NCBI RefSeq assembly: GCF_000143415.4
Contig: NW_003314311.1
Span: 1,029,062-1,093,061, forward strand
Length of the DNA: 64,000 bases
Direction: 5' to 3'
Source of the DNA: Selaginella moellendorffii
Lineage: Eukaryota > Streptophyta > Lycopodiopsida > Selaginellales > Selaginellaceae
The translations under genes and the position numbers were made by a program. Position 1 is the stretch's first letter. Every line of letters begins with the position of its first letter. The notes below the pieces were generated by a model. That model was not told the DNA's origin. It worked only from the letters and a program-made list of their open reading frames with translations, and ran no database searches. This document shows positions 23,412-35,408 of the stretch, piece by piece.

Positions 23412-24506
23412 TGGAGCCGTCAATGAAACCCAAACAAAGATGGTACGTGAAAAGATGCGAAAGGATCTTATGGTGAAGAGATAAAAAATATGAGAGACAA
23501 TACTTATCTCTTAATTAATTTGCAGTCGTATCAATTTAATTAATCAATAGTTATAAACATATTTAAGATTAATATTTCAATAGTAGAAACAAGAATATAC
23601 TAGAAAGTGTTTAGGAAAGTTTATAATTTATAATTAAAAATATTAATCTAAATGAATAACAACTATTAGATTTTAAAATATCCTAGAATCTTTAAGAATA
23701 TTTTCAGCATATTCAATACTGCTACAGGTTTGCTTAAGCAAACCAATTATAGGTCTATAGTGTTTGGTCACTTTCAACCTATACAGGCTTATTCACAAAC
23801 CTATTTACATTAATATATAGAACTTTTTTTTTCTAAAACTTCTTTGATTAAGCCCATATTAAAACTTGGGACTTAAGTTTCTCCAAGATTTTGTTGTCAA
23901 TTAGACGTAATATTCTTCTTTCAACCATGCTCTGTATAAATATACAAACTTTATAATTACAATTCAAGTTCTTTAAATCTTTCTTGATTTAGTATTAATA
24001 GATAAGAAACAACAAACATATGAAGATTATAAATACTTGGTCAAAGGAAGAAAAAATAATACTCAAAGATATTATAATAAAAGATCAACATCAAGCAGCA
24101 ATACTATCATCACGATATAATTTATAGTTATGGAAGTGATATTATAAATGGGAAGCTTTACAACATCATAATCAACCAATTTCCAATTACATATAATTCT
24201 TTAAACATTAAAATTCTAAAATCTTTCATCCTTTGCATAGGATGGATTCAAATGTTATATTTGGATTAATCATAATGTCTGAACATGAGGTTAAAAAAAT
24301 AGATATTGGTATTGTGTTTGAAATTAAAATAAACCTTGTCTATAAATTACACTGGCATTTCATATAATTACACTCAAAGAGACTTTATAGTAATAATTAA
24401 AATCTTAAATATATAGCTTAAAAAATTAGTATAAATACTAATTATTAAATATTAAAATAAATTTATTCTAAATTAGGTGATAGCGACTCCCAAAAATATT
24501 AGATAC
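23412..24506. other. AT-rich intergenic with a dispersed repeat
   Basis: About 23575-23750 resembles 49430-49640 inverted (AATGAATAACAACTATTAGA and neighbouring blocks), suggesting an AT-rich dispersed repeat. No gene seen. Confidence 0.5.
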
Positions 24507-24674
24507 TGTGAGTGCTTGGAATATGGAAAGGGCATACAGAAAATATGCATATCAATTAGCCCAAAAACCCTAGCTTATATACAAGAGCGAGTGGTCCAAA
24601 TTGAAATCAATCTGACAATTACTAAAATCCCATTATGCTAAATTAGTATACGGCATTGTAGCCATACACTCACA
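24507..24674 (-). repeat. 3' LTR of copy II
   Basis: 168 bp, TGTGAGTGCTTGG ... CATACACTCACA as read on plus, flanked outside by ATAC. Confidence 0.8.
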
Positions 24675-25479
24675 TCATCCCCTCCTCTCGGAATAATGGA
24701 AGACCATCAGGGTTCTCTTGTAAATGGGCCGGGATCTAGAGGAATATCAGGAGGAGGTATTGGTGAATTTGTAGGTGGTATTAACTACTCATAAAACCTT
24801 TATATGAAGTATTTCAATTGTTATATATGCATAATCTTTGGAGGATCGACTTACTGAACATTATGCCAAACCTTATAAACTTGTGGTCCAACTTGTCGCA
24901 ATACCTAATATAGTCCTTTTCTCTGAGCAAGGAGCCTTTTAGATAAACCACGTACCATAAGATGGGGAAAACGAACTAACACCAAGTCATCCACTTTATA
25001 CTCCGCAGGTGGACAATGATGGGAATTGTAGTGCCATTGTTGTCCCATTTGTATGCGGCCTAAGTGTTCGGCAGACTCTACTCAGACAAGTGGAAGAATG
25101 CTCGTCAAATACTTAATATCGGTAGCTCGTGGCAATCACAAAGGTAAACCCATCTTTGTTAGTAATATTGGATCATAACCATATAGGAGTTTATATGGTG
25201 AAGCACCAACAAAACTTTGCATCCCTGTGACATATGCATGTCAAAGAGACGGCAAATAACCATCCCAATCCGAATGCTGAAAGTTCACATATTTTGCAAT
25301 CATCCATTTGAACATTTGAACGAGCCATTCCACCAAACCATTTGATTGTGGACCATAAGCACTAGTGAAAGTGTAGCATATCCCTAACCGAGACGTCAAA
25401 ACATGAAATACCTCAGAAGACCATTATTTGAAAGAATCTGCTCTAGATAAGAATGCTAGAACACCACTCGATTGACGAG

Positions 25480-26093
25480 GAAGTATCCAACAGCAGTTGT
25501 AGAGGCGCTAGTAAAAGCACTAACTTCCACCCAACGAGTCAAATAGTCAGAAGCAATAATAATATACTCATTGTCAGTAGTCGACTATGGAAAAGGTCCC
25601 ATAAGATCAAATGCCACCAACTCAAATGGACGGGAAACTGCAATTAACTTTAACTGTCTTTCCGCAGCACGAGAGGGGGGTATTACGAGCTTAATAGCAA
25701 ACGCAATTACGCACATACTGGATAATATCATGTCGCATCTCTGGCCAATAGAAAGACCTACACAGCTTCTCGGTTATACGACGATGTCCCATATGCCCAT
25801 CTAGAACAGGAGAATCATGGTAGGCATGGAAAAACTACAAAATAAAGACAAAAGGCACCACCAGCCGTAAATGATCATTAGGATCTGTCTCCACAAAAAA
25901 AAAAAACCATCTTCAAGGTGATACTGAAAATGTAAATGCCGGAAAGGCAAGTCATCAGCAAGTGATGCAGGATTTTCAAACCCATTTCGAAGCTTTTAAA
26001 TCCACGGCTCAATCTTTTGAGCCTCGCGAACCTCATCAAGAGAAGGTAGATCTTGCTCTGTGCCTTATGGACATTGAATGTTAAGTACAGCAA
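25480..26093 (-). pseudogene. Integrase region of copy II
   Basis: Minus frames show a YVIIASDYLTRWVE-like integrase core block (near 25560) and the upstream RLKRLSRGFKSFEMGL zinc-binding-side sequence (25878-26093), interrupted by stops. The intact-looking equivalent is at 55405-55683. Confidence 0.65.
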
Positions 26094-26271
26094 CTGCTGA
26101 TCGCACAGAATCCTTGTTTAGAAAATCCACAGATGTTGGAACAACAGACTTGTCAAAAATATGAGAAAAGAGTGGAGAAGGAAGAGGAACTCGAGAAAGG
26201 GCATCAACATCAGCCATAGAATGCCTTGGGCAATGAACAACATCAAAATCATATATTTAAAGCTTCAAAGC

Positions 26272-26679
26272 CTACCGAACAATACGACCAACCAAGTTCT
26301 TTCGCTTCAATAATGAAGTAACAGTAGTATGATTACCTTCAAGTAACGTCTGAGAACCATGTAGATATGCATGAAGTTTCTCAAAACCCCAAACTACTGC
26401 TAAACACTCTTTCTTTGTCGTGGAGTAGTTCACCTTTGCTGGTTGTAATATATGGTTTACAATGGGATGGCACTGACCAAACACACTCGAGCTCTCTTGT
26501 ATCAACACACCTCCAAGACTAATATCAGAAACATCCACGCGTAAAATAAAAGGTTGAGTGTAGTCAGAATATGTCAAAACTGGAGGAGTCATCAATAGCT
26601 TTTTGAAATCCACCAACACCCACATTAATGACTTTTGCAACACTCGCAATGGTGTAGTGCGATCAAAAAGATGATCCAC
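26272..26679 (-). pseudogene. RNase H domain of copy II
   Basis: The open minus frame includes TPPVLTYSDYTQPFILRVD, GGVLIQE, NYSTTKKECLAVVWGFEKL and LHGSQTLLEGNH. These are the typical RT-linked RNase H blocks with the catalytic D (FILRVDVSD), E (KKECLAVV) and H-x-x-V positions recognisable. Confidence 0.8.
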
Positions 26680-26694
26680 AAAGCGACCAAAATA

Positions 26695-27433
26695 TTACAT
26701 CTTGCCCAGGAAGCATTGCACATCATTCACATACTTCAGAGTAGAGAACTTTAGAACAGCAACAAGTTTGTTAAGATCAACTTGCAAACCTTCACGAGAA
26801 ATACAGTATCCAAGATAAGTTATGTCTTTGGACCTAAACATGCACTTCGACTGCTTTAACTTTAAACCAATGTCCCATAGCTGATCCAACACTTTACAAA
26901 CGTCACGAAAGTGTTCCTCCCATGTCCCCTCCGAGTGGATCAAGATATCATCAATAAAGTCAGTAGTCATCTCTAGCATATTGCAAAGAACCTTGAAAAG
27001 CAATTTTAGAAATATCTTTTTCGGCTATCGATACTTGTCAATACCCAGAAGCAAGATCTAGCTTAGTGAACCAATGACTTCGCCCCAGACGATGTAAGAG
27101 ATTAGCAGTGTGAGGAAGAAGGTACACATCTAGGATCATCACTTCGTTTAACGGACAATAGTCGATGCAAAAACGAATACTCCTATTAAGCTTCGTCATA
27201 AGATGAGGTTCACATGCCCAAGGACTCTATGACTTCTGAATAACACCCTATTTCAACATCTTCTTGATATTTGCACATAAAATCTTGATCTCTTTAGGTG
27301 ATTGATGACGAATAGAAACCTTGATTGGACGAGCATCCCCGGTTGGAATCAGATGACATGTGGCAATATTAGCCCTAGAATATAGGTCAAATTCAAATAG
27401 ATCAAAATACTCCTTTATAAGTTGGTCAACCAT
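26695..27433 (-). pseudogene. Reverse transcriptase domain of copy II
   Basis: The N-terminal part is 27248-27433 (LIKEYFDLFEFDL, then CHLIPTGDARPIK). The palm with the catalytic FIDDILIHS box is at 26695-27003, followed by KCMFRSKDITYLGYCIS. A gap of stops between 27003 and 27248 makes it non-functional. Confidence 0.8.
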
Positions 27434-28155
27434 TGCAACACAAAGATTGTCAAAGGGATCAGAAAAGAAAATAGTAGAACAAGACAGAAATATAGGAGGA
27501 AGTAGTGGGGGACAAAAGTAATGGAAACAAAGGTGGAAGCAAAGGGACGAAGAAGTACAAAAGTGAGAAGAATGGATAAAATATAAGAAAATATGAAATA
27601 AAGGAGAGAAGCCTCAAAATCATACTTGGCATGATTGCGTTGCAATAATCCATATCAAGAATGAGCTCAAAAGTTTGACTCGGCACCACCTATAATGATT
27701 GCAACCCAAGCTCAAGATCGCCCACACGCACAATTAAGTCCACCTCATCCCATGCACATGTATGTGTACGGCTATTGCCATGAAAAATGAAAATTACCTC
27801 CACTGCACGACACAAGTGTAGACGGCAACGTGTAGCAATAAGTCAAGCAATAGAAGATAAACTTAAACCTATATCAACTAACACAAAGAAAATAATAGAA
27901 AACTATTTGTTATAAAATTGAGTTTGGAAAGTAAATATTGGATAAACTGGTGCCAAATGAACCCCTTGATGATACTCCCGAAAAAAAGATGGAGGGTCGT
28001 TGACTTATTCGCACAAGGTCCCTTTATTACTTGCGTGACTTCTCATTTCCCAGATGCATCTCACTATCCAAACCTTCCACTGCAGCAACACCAACAGGAC
28101 ATTATTGACGCCAAGGTCTTCACCTAGGAAATGGTGGTTGCCAATCTAGAAACCG

Positions 28156-28842
28156 CTAACAACGTTGATAAGTGTGACCAACTTCATCAACCTCCATTGG
28201 AACATGACTATCACCCACAAGAAGTGGAGTTGAAGGACGTGCAGCAAGAAGAGGAAGAGGCGACATCTCATAATGTTGTGCCAAGCGAAGAGCATTATCA
28301 AGGGTGGCTAGAGTAAATGCATGCATAAGTCCGAAAAGATCTTGATGAAGTGCTGCCCACAACATTCATTGCTTGATCCGCTCCAACATATTTGACTCCG
28401 CACGAAGCCAGAGGCTTCGGAAACGAATGCAAAATTGCATCACTAATTCAAATGGCCCTTAATGAAGATGATGCAATTGTTGGAAAGCATCATCATAATT
28501 GTCAGCATATCTGAATACGCGTTTGAAGATGTTCGGAAAAACACTCCAATGCCCACAGGTGGCTGCACTCAAACCATTGTACCATTGTAACATCGTCCCT
28601 TGGAGACACATGGGAAAGTCACACAAACGTTGAACATCATCCCAAGAATGATATATGGCAATCACCGTGAAATGATCGAACCAATGGTACATATCATCCC
28701 CAAGATTCCTATGAAAGAACTCTGGCCGAACGCAAAGATTGGCACCAAGAGTAGGAGGAATTGTACCATATGCTGTGAATGCCACCATCAATTGAGTTTG
28801 GTTGTTCAATTGCAATCGCATGGCATCAAGCAATTGCACCAA
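28156..28842 (-). pseudogene. gag region of copy II
   Basis: Minus frame 28459-28842 holds a retrotransposon-gag capsid block (WFDHFTVIAIYHSWDDVQRL, then LQGTMLQWYNGL). Frame 28156-28365 continues it and ends near a GHTYQRC remnant of a zinc knuckle. A frameshift or stop lies between them. Confidence 0.7.
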
Positions 28843-29115
28843 CTACTGCTCTAAAGTCAGAAGAGGAGATTGTTGCGCTACCATGAAAATGAATGAAAAG
28901 GATAAAATAAAAGAAGAGAAATGAGAAAAAACTAAAAGGAAAGGAAGATCTAAACAATAAAAAAGCTAGGTCTAAACCAAAATCTTGAAAAGAAAGAACA
29001 AAAGAAAGGAAATGGAAAAAGCTAGATCTAGACAATACAAAAGCTAAATCTAAACCAAAATCCCAAATTCAAGCATTCCTTAGGGACAATAAAAAATGCC
29101 CCTCATTTCCACCAA

Positions 29116-29291
29116 TGTGAGTGTTTGGAATATGGAAAGGGAATATAGAAAATGTGTATATCAATTAGCCCAAAAATCCTAGTTTATATACAAAAGCAAG
29201 TGGTCTGGATTGAAACCAATCTGATAGCTACCAAAATCCCACTATGCTAATATTAGTATACGGTATCATAGCCATACACTTGGCCCTCACA
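29116..29291 (-). repeat. 5' LTR of copy II
   Basis: 176 bp, plus-strand start TGTGAGTGTTTGG, end GGCCCTCACA, followed by ATAC. Confidence 0.8.
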
Positions 29292-30330
29292 ATACTTAAA
29301 TTACTAATTTATTTAAATATCTGTTTAATGAAAATATTGCAGCTAAAAATTTAATAGAATATTCTTTAGTGTATCAGATTATTCTTGTCAACTCCCTTAT
29401 TTACTAGCTCTCTTTATTAGAAAATCCTTTTATAAACATAATTCTTGACGGTGATAGTTATTTTAAAGAAATACTATTTTAAATTCTTTTTTGAACACTA
29501 CCAAATAATACATACCTAGTTGGAATAACATCTTCAACACTATTAATGCTTTGCAATTTCATGAGTAATAAAGCACAAACTAATTGAGGAGGAATTAGAA
29601 TTGTCTATAATAACAGTATAGATAAGGTTTTAGTCATCTAAGAAACTCCATTAAGAGTAGAATTTACATGAACACATTAAAAAAATGTATTAAATACTAT
29701 AATGAGCACAAGTGGTTGTGCTAAAATTTAAAAGGTATAAGCACTTTAAAAGATGCAAAGAAAGAATACAAGCTTAAACATTTATAGTGGGTTGAAGATA
29801 ATGTTTACACAGAATATATGTATAAAACTATAGACTTAGCTAGCATGGTGGTTTAGTCATTTTCCACATTTAAGGACTTTAATTGTTTCTCAAATAAGGA
29901 ATTACTTGCATTGATTTCTTTATTAATTCTCTTTCTTTAGTAAATGAGTTTTAAAATACTTGCTACCTGAGTGTTAACAATAAATCTTATTGGAAGTTAC
30001 TATATAATGTGGCTATCAAAAACAAGTTGCTCTAAATGCATTAATATGAATTTTGCTAGAATGACTTGGTCATCTCTATTTTACAATAGACCTTCATTCA
30101 CTTTTATATGAAACGCTAAATTATAAAAACAATACATGTAATTTTAAAGATTTGATGAAATGTTTATCTATTACAACATTGACACAACCTCTTGGTCACA
30201 ACCTCATGAAATGATGAGATTAACTTTTGATTATCTTGGAATTTAATTTGCAACAAAACTAAATTAGAACCTTGAAATTGTTAAAAGAAAATGATGAGTA
30301 AGTGAGCCTATACAATTGACAAATTTGCAC
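29292..30330. other. AT-rich intergenic, nothing coding seen
   Basis: Scattered similarity to 20490-20600 just beyond the element end (AATATTCTTTAGTGTA), so the flank of the older insertion is itself repeated. Confidence 0.4.
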
Positions 30331-30334
30331 TATC

Positions 30335-32590
30335 CCAAACACGAGTATATAGAACAGCCACAAATTTGTCAATATCAACTTGCAAACCCTCACAAGAAAT
30401 ATTATACCCAAGATAATTTGTATCCTTGGACCTAAACACGCACTTTGACCACTTTAGTTTTAAACCAACTTTCTAAAGTCGATCCAACACCTTATGAACA
30501 TCACAGACGTGTTCCTCCCACATTCCTTCCTAGTGGATCAATACATCATTAATAAAGTCAGTAGTTACTTTCGGCATATCCAAAAAACTTCGTCTAGCAT
30601 CTGCTAGAAAGTTGTTGGAGCATTGTTCAAATCAAATAGCATCACCAAGAACTCGTACAAACCAAATAGTGTATGAAAAGAACAATGTGAGGAAGAGGGT
30701 ATAAATTTGGGATTATCAGTTTCTTTAACAAATGATACTTGATGCTAAAACAAATAATCTCATCAAACTTCATCACAAAATGAGGTTCACATGTGACTTT
30801 TGAATAACACCCTTTTCTAACATCTCCTTAACGTTTACATGTAAAATATTGATCTCTTTGGGTGACCGATGATGAACAAAAACCTTGATTTGGTGAGCAT
30901 CCCTAGTTGGAATAGGATGACGTGTTGCAATCTTGACTCTAAATGACAGGTCAAATTCAAAGAGATTAGTATACTCCTTTATGAAGTAGTTAACCACTAC
31001 AACACAAAGACCATCGAAAGCATCGAAAAAGGGAAGAAAGGAACAAAATGGAAATATAGAAGGATCTAATGAGGAGATAAAAATGATTGAAGTAGAGGGA
31101 TGAAGAGGAACAAAAGTGAAAGGAATGAAAGAAATATAAAGAAATATTATATAAAGGAGAAAAGTCTCAAAGTCACATTTGACATAGTTGCACCTTAACC
31201 AATCCATACTAAGGATGAAGTCAAAAGCTTAACTTGCCACCACTTATAATAATTACAACTCTAAACTCAAGAGCCATTACCATAAAGAATGAAAATTGGC
31301 TCTATCACACAACGCAAATGTAGATGGCAATGTGTGGCAATAGGCCGATCAATAGAAAATAAAAATATGTCTATATCAACCAATATGGAAAGAAGAATGA
31401 GAAGCCTCAAATGAACCCTTTGATGATACTCCTAAAAGAAATATGGAAGGGTCATTAACTTATTCGCACAAGGTCCCTCTATTATTTATGTGACTTTTTG
31501 TTTCTCGGAAACATCTTGGTATCTAAACTTTCCATTGCAGCAGTACCAATAAAACGTTATTGATGCCAAGGTCTCCACATAAAAAATGGAGGTCACCAAT
31601 CCGGAAAATGCCGACAACACTGATAAGTGTGACTAACTTTATCATACGCCCAACAATAGACATCACAGTCACGATCACGTCCTCGCCCTTATCCTTGAAT
31701 TCGGGTAGCAGCAGCATCAACCTCCATTGAAATATGACCATCTCCCACAGGAAGTGGAGTTAGAAGGACGTGCAAAGAGAAATGGAAGAAACAACGTCTC
31801 ATAATGTTATGTCAAGCAAAGAGTATTGTCAAGGGTGGCTAGAGCAAATGCATGCACAAGTCCTACAAGATTTTGACGAAGTGTTGGCCATAATATTCTT
31901 AACTTGATCTGCTCTGATATATTTGGCTCCACATGAAGTAAAAGGCTTTAGAAACAAATGCTAAATTGCATTACAAATTCAAATGGCCCTTGGCGAAGAT
32001 GATGCAATTGTTGAAAAACATTATCACAATCGTTGGCATATCTAAATGCACATTTAAAGATGTCTAGGAGAATGTTTTAATCCTCACAAGTAGTTGCATT
32101 CAAACTATTGTATTATTGCAATGTCATCCCTTGAAGACACATGGGAAACTTATGCAAACACCAAATATCATCCCAAAAATGATATGTGACAATCACCTTA
32201 AAGTGATCAAACCAATAGTACATATCATTTCCAGATTCTAACAGAAGAACTCCGGTCGGATGCAAGGATTGATAGCAAGACCAAAAGGAGCTATACCATA
32301 TGCTATGAATGTTACCATCAACTGAATTTAGATTATTCAATTGCAATTACATACCATTGAGTAATTGAATCAATTGTTACTTCAAAGCCAAAGGAAGAAA
32401 TTACTACTCTACCATAAAGATGAATGAAAAAGAAAGAACAAAAAGAAGAAGTTAAGAAAAAGTATATGAAAATGGAGATTTAAACAATGCAAAAGCTAGA
32501 TCTAAACAAAAATTCTAAATCCTAACAACAATCAAAGTTGCCCTTTATCTCCACCAATGTGAGTGCATGGAACCTCACAATTAATAAAAA
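30335..32590 (-). mobile_element. Ty3/gypsy copy III, truncated, with collapsed 5' LTR
   Basis: The minus strand runs from within RT (30335, KSKCVFRSKD-type region) through the pre-RT region (30773-31207, with HPIPTRDAHQIKV) and gag (about 31980-32346) to the leader. RNase H, integrase and the 3' LTR are absent. At 32563-32584 the LTR is reduced to its two ends joined directly, about 22 bp. Confidence 0.7.
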
Positions 32591-32779
32591 ATACAAGATT
32601 TATTTCAATATTAAATGGAGAATATCCTAGAATATACAAGCATATTCTATATATATATATGATGTAGTGGTATTATAAAGTTTATAAATTTTAAAGTATT
32701 TATAATTTATAAACATTCTATTGTTTGGTTTAAATTTAATTTCTTTTCAATAAGAAGTTCGGATCCCTGAATCATTAGT

Positions 32780-33370
32780 AAGCAGCAGCAGCAGCTGTGC
32801 GACTTTTTTCCATGTTGCACGATCATACATCTGGACGATGTGGCATCCCAAACAAGGCGTTGATCCTTAAAGCCCAGTCATTGTGCCAGCTTGTACTCTT
32901 GGCTTTCTTTCCAGCAAAACTATAACTACAGGCCGAGACAAGAGGAGGAGAAGGAAGTTCATCTGTGAAGAACTATCCAGCAAGCGCTACAGCTCTGTGG
33001 ACAAGTTCATGCTATGGAGGTTTGGAAACAAACGTGGCAACCTCGAAGAGACGAGTACAGTGGTATTGGGGCAAAGCTTTTCAGACTAATGAGGCTAGAA
33101 GGTGTCCGAGTTGACAAAATTGCGTTCACATCGTGCCGGCAGCAGCAGCCTCAAGTATGGATTGCTGCTGCATGGCAATCTCAAGTCTACATAACAGCTT
33201 CAAGAAAAAAGCTTTGCACCACCTTTCTCAGCCTTGGTCTGTGTCGACGTGGTCCACAAGCAGAGCAACATCCTCTTGACTCAGGCTCTCGGCTCTTGAG
33301 CAGCCTCTTGCTCAAGGTCGGGATGGCGCAAACGTTTGACCGGAGCAAGGACGGGCTCCAGAACTGATAC
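32780..33370 (+). pseudogene. PPR pseudogene fragment
   Basis: Plus frames hold LFRLMRLEGVRVDKIAFTS near 33080, a P-type PPR motif, after an upstream piece reading NKRGNLEE like the usual KCGNLEE turn. The 33110-33370 part is duplicated inverted at 13090-13375. It lies tail-to-tail with the intact PPR gene. No full frame exists. Confidence 0.55.
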
Positions 33371-33524
33371 ATTCCAACCATTAGATTCTGAATGGCGATC
33401 ACGTAGAAAAAAAAGCATTGTTCTAGAGAATGTAATAGCTTGAAGATGTCAGGGTAACCAGTGTACGCCCCGTTTTGTGTTATAAACTATCATGCTGCAC
33501 TGCTGCTGCCAACGTTGCAGTCAT

Positions 33525-35408
33525 TCACGACATGACGTGTGGAATTTTCTTTCTCTCTTTTGCCGAATACAGATTTGCTAGCAACACATAAGCGGAACCA
33601 TTCGATGGGTCCAAGCCCAAGACGTTTTGACTCGCAAAACTTCCTCGCTTCTCATCCCTGTGACTCTTACAGGCTCCTAATAGACACGTCCAGTCTAAAT
33701 TCTCGGCCGCAAATGGCATGGTGGCTATGAGTTCTTCAGCCTCGCTCAAGTAACCAGCTCGACTGAGCAATCCCAGCAAGCAGCTGTAATGCTGCTTCTT
33801 GTGGGCCATTTCAAAATCAAAGCAAATCGATCGAAACAAGCTTCTTCCAGAGAACACGTCTCCTTTGTGTGACCACGCCAGGAGCACACACAAAAATGTG
33901 ACTTCGTCCGGGGTTTCCACAAGGTTCATCTCGTAAAAGAGCTGGATCGCTTCCCTTGACTCTACATTTTGTGCGAAGCCACCAATAATCGAGTTCCAAA
34001 GGATTGCATCTTGGCTTAGCAAGCCTTGAAATGTCCTTTTGGATCGATCGAGATGACCGTTTTTGGCGTATGCAGTAAGCAAGGCAGTCCATGATATTAG
34101 ATTTCTGATTTCCATTCTATCAAAAATTAGTTTCGCTTCTTTAAGGTAACCATGTTGTGCGAAGCTTGACAGCATTACATTGTAAGAACTTAGGTCTTTT
34201 TCTTGCATAGAATCAAATAGGCACTTCAATTCCTCCAAATGCCCGGCTTGGGCGTACATATCTAGCATCACATTCCACGAAATTATGGAATGTTCTTCCA
34301 TTTGATCAAAGATAAGCTTACTGTGCTTAAGATACCCGTTTTGTGCGTAAGCTGACAACAATGATGTTAACGCGTACAAGTTAATCTCGGGCATTCTCTC
34401 AAACAGCTCCTTTGCTTTCTCCACTTGGCCGTGTTGGGCAAATGCCGCAATCATTGCCGTCCACGTGTACGTGTTGGTTTCTTTCATAGCATAGAATATT
34501 CTTTCGGCATCTTTAGAATGTCCCGATCGCGCGTAAGCTATTAGCATGGCGGTGCACGACACAAGATTCCATTCCGGCATAGAATCGAACATTCTCTTTG
34601 CAAAACCCAGATGCCCGCTTTCGGCATATGTTATCATCATGTCCGTCCACGTATAGATGTTCCGTTCCGGAATGGAATCGAACGTCTTTCTGGCATTCAT
34701 CAGGTGGCCATTCTGGCCGTACGCCGACATCATGGCCGTCCACGCTACAGTGTCGTGTTCCGGAATGGAATCGAACAGCTCTTTAGCTTCCTGGAGATTC
34801 CCCGCCTGGGCAAATGCCCAAAACAACGCAGTCCAGGAGACGAGATCGCGCTCCGGCATTGCATCGAACAGAGATTTTGCGCGCGCTAGCCTCCCACCAC
34901 GCGCGTGCCAAATCAACACCGTCGTCCAGGCCACTAGATCAGTCTCGGGGAATCGATTGAAGAGCTCCTGGGCCTCGTCCAAGAGCCCCAATCGCGTCAG
35001 GGCGTTGAGCAGCAGCGTCCAGGAGACAAGGTCCCTTCCGGGCATCGAATCGAAGAATTGCTTGGCATCGTGGATGCTGCCGATCGACGCCAGTGCGCCC
35101 AGCATCGCATTCATCGCAAAGAGCCCCCATTCCTTCATGGCGTTGTAGACCGCCCAGGCTTCTTCCAGGTGCCCATTGCGGGTGTAGGCCGTGAGGATCG
35201 AGTCCCAGGAGAATTTGTCCCTGCTCTTCATCGCATCGAAGATCAATCGGGCTTGCTGGGCGCTGCCGCATCGCCCATAGGCCTGGATCATCACATTGCA
35301 GGTGTAGCAATCGACGTCCAGGCCGTCGCGACGGATCTGGGCGTGAATTTGATGAGCTTCGGCCAGGGAATTGCAAGACCTAAGCCGCTGGATCAAGGAA
35401 CCTCCCAT
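33525..35408 (-). CDS. Intact SS-type pentatricopeptide repeat protein (627 aa, no DYW)
   Basis: Organelle RNA-binding PPR protein by family. It is intronless, starting at ATG 35408 (MGGSLIQRLRSCNS). After the N-terminus, about 14 tandem ~31-residue S-type repeats follow, each of the form A-x-x-x-F-D-x-M-P-x-R-D-x-x-S-W-T-x-x-x-x-A-Y, for example FDAMPERDLVSWTALFWAFAQ. A terminal P/L/S-like block (VETPDEVTFLCVLLAWSH) and a short E1-like end (LDPSNGSAYVLLANLY) close the protein. It stops at IPHVMS without E2 or DYW, so if it acts in C-to-U editing it would need a partner deaminase. No cleavable targeting peptide is obvious. The divergent TMEM230 gene starts 86 bp away. At least three degraded copies lie at 0.5, 3.0 and 7.7 kb. 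Confidence 0.92.
   Translation of the reverse strand: MGGSLIQRLRSCNSLAEAHQIHAQIRRDGLDVDCYTCNVMIQAYGRCGSAQQARLIFDAMKSRDKFSWDSILTAYTRNGHLEEAWAVYNAMKEWGLFAMNAMLGALASIGSIHDAKQFFDSMPGRDLVSWTLLLNALTRLGLLDEAQELFNRFPETDLVAWTTVLIWHARGGRLARAKSLFDAMPERDLVSWTALFWAFAQAGNLQEAKELFDSIPEHDTVAWTAMMSAYGQNGHLMNARKTFDSIPERNIYTWTDMMITYAESGHLGFAKRMFDSMPEWNLVSCTAMLIAYARSGHSKDAERIFYAMKETNTYTWTAMIAAFAQHGQVEKAKELFERMPEINLYALTSLLSAYAQNGYLKHSKLIFDQMEEHSIISWNVMLDMYAQAGHLEELKCLFDSMQEKDLSSYNVMLSSFAQHGYLKEAKLIFDRMEIRNLISWTALLTAYAKNGHLDRSKRTFQGLLSQDAILWNSIIGGFAQNVESREAIQLFYEMNLVETPDEVTFLCVLLAWSHKGDVFSGRSLFRSICFDFEMAHKKQHYSCLLGLLSRAGYLSEAEELIATMPFAAENLDWTCLLGACKSHRDEKRGSFASQNVLGLDPSNGSAYVLLANLYSAKERKKIPHVMS

Larger units (their letters stand above)
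24507..29291 (-). mobile_element. Ty3/gypsy LTR retrotransposon, both LTRs present (copy II)
   Basis: A ~4.8-kb element on the minus strand in the order gag, RT, RNase H, integrase, which is the Ty3/gypsy order. It has LTRs of about 168 and 176 bp with TGTGAG...CTCACA ends, and ATAC lies immediately outside both ends as a probable target-site duplication. A purine-rich tract (minus strand, AGAGGAGGGGATGA) sits directly inside the 3' LTR. A TTGGTGG sequence follows the 5' LTR as a candidate primer site. All ORFs are interrupted, so it is defective. LTR divergence is easily visible, so insertion is not recent. Confidence 0.85.
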
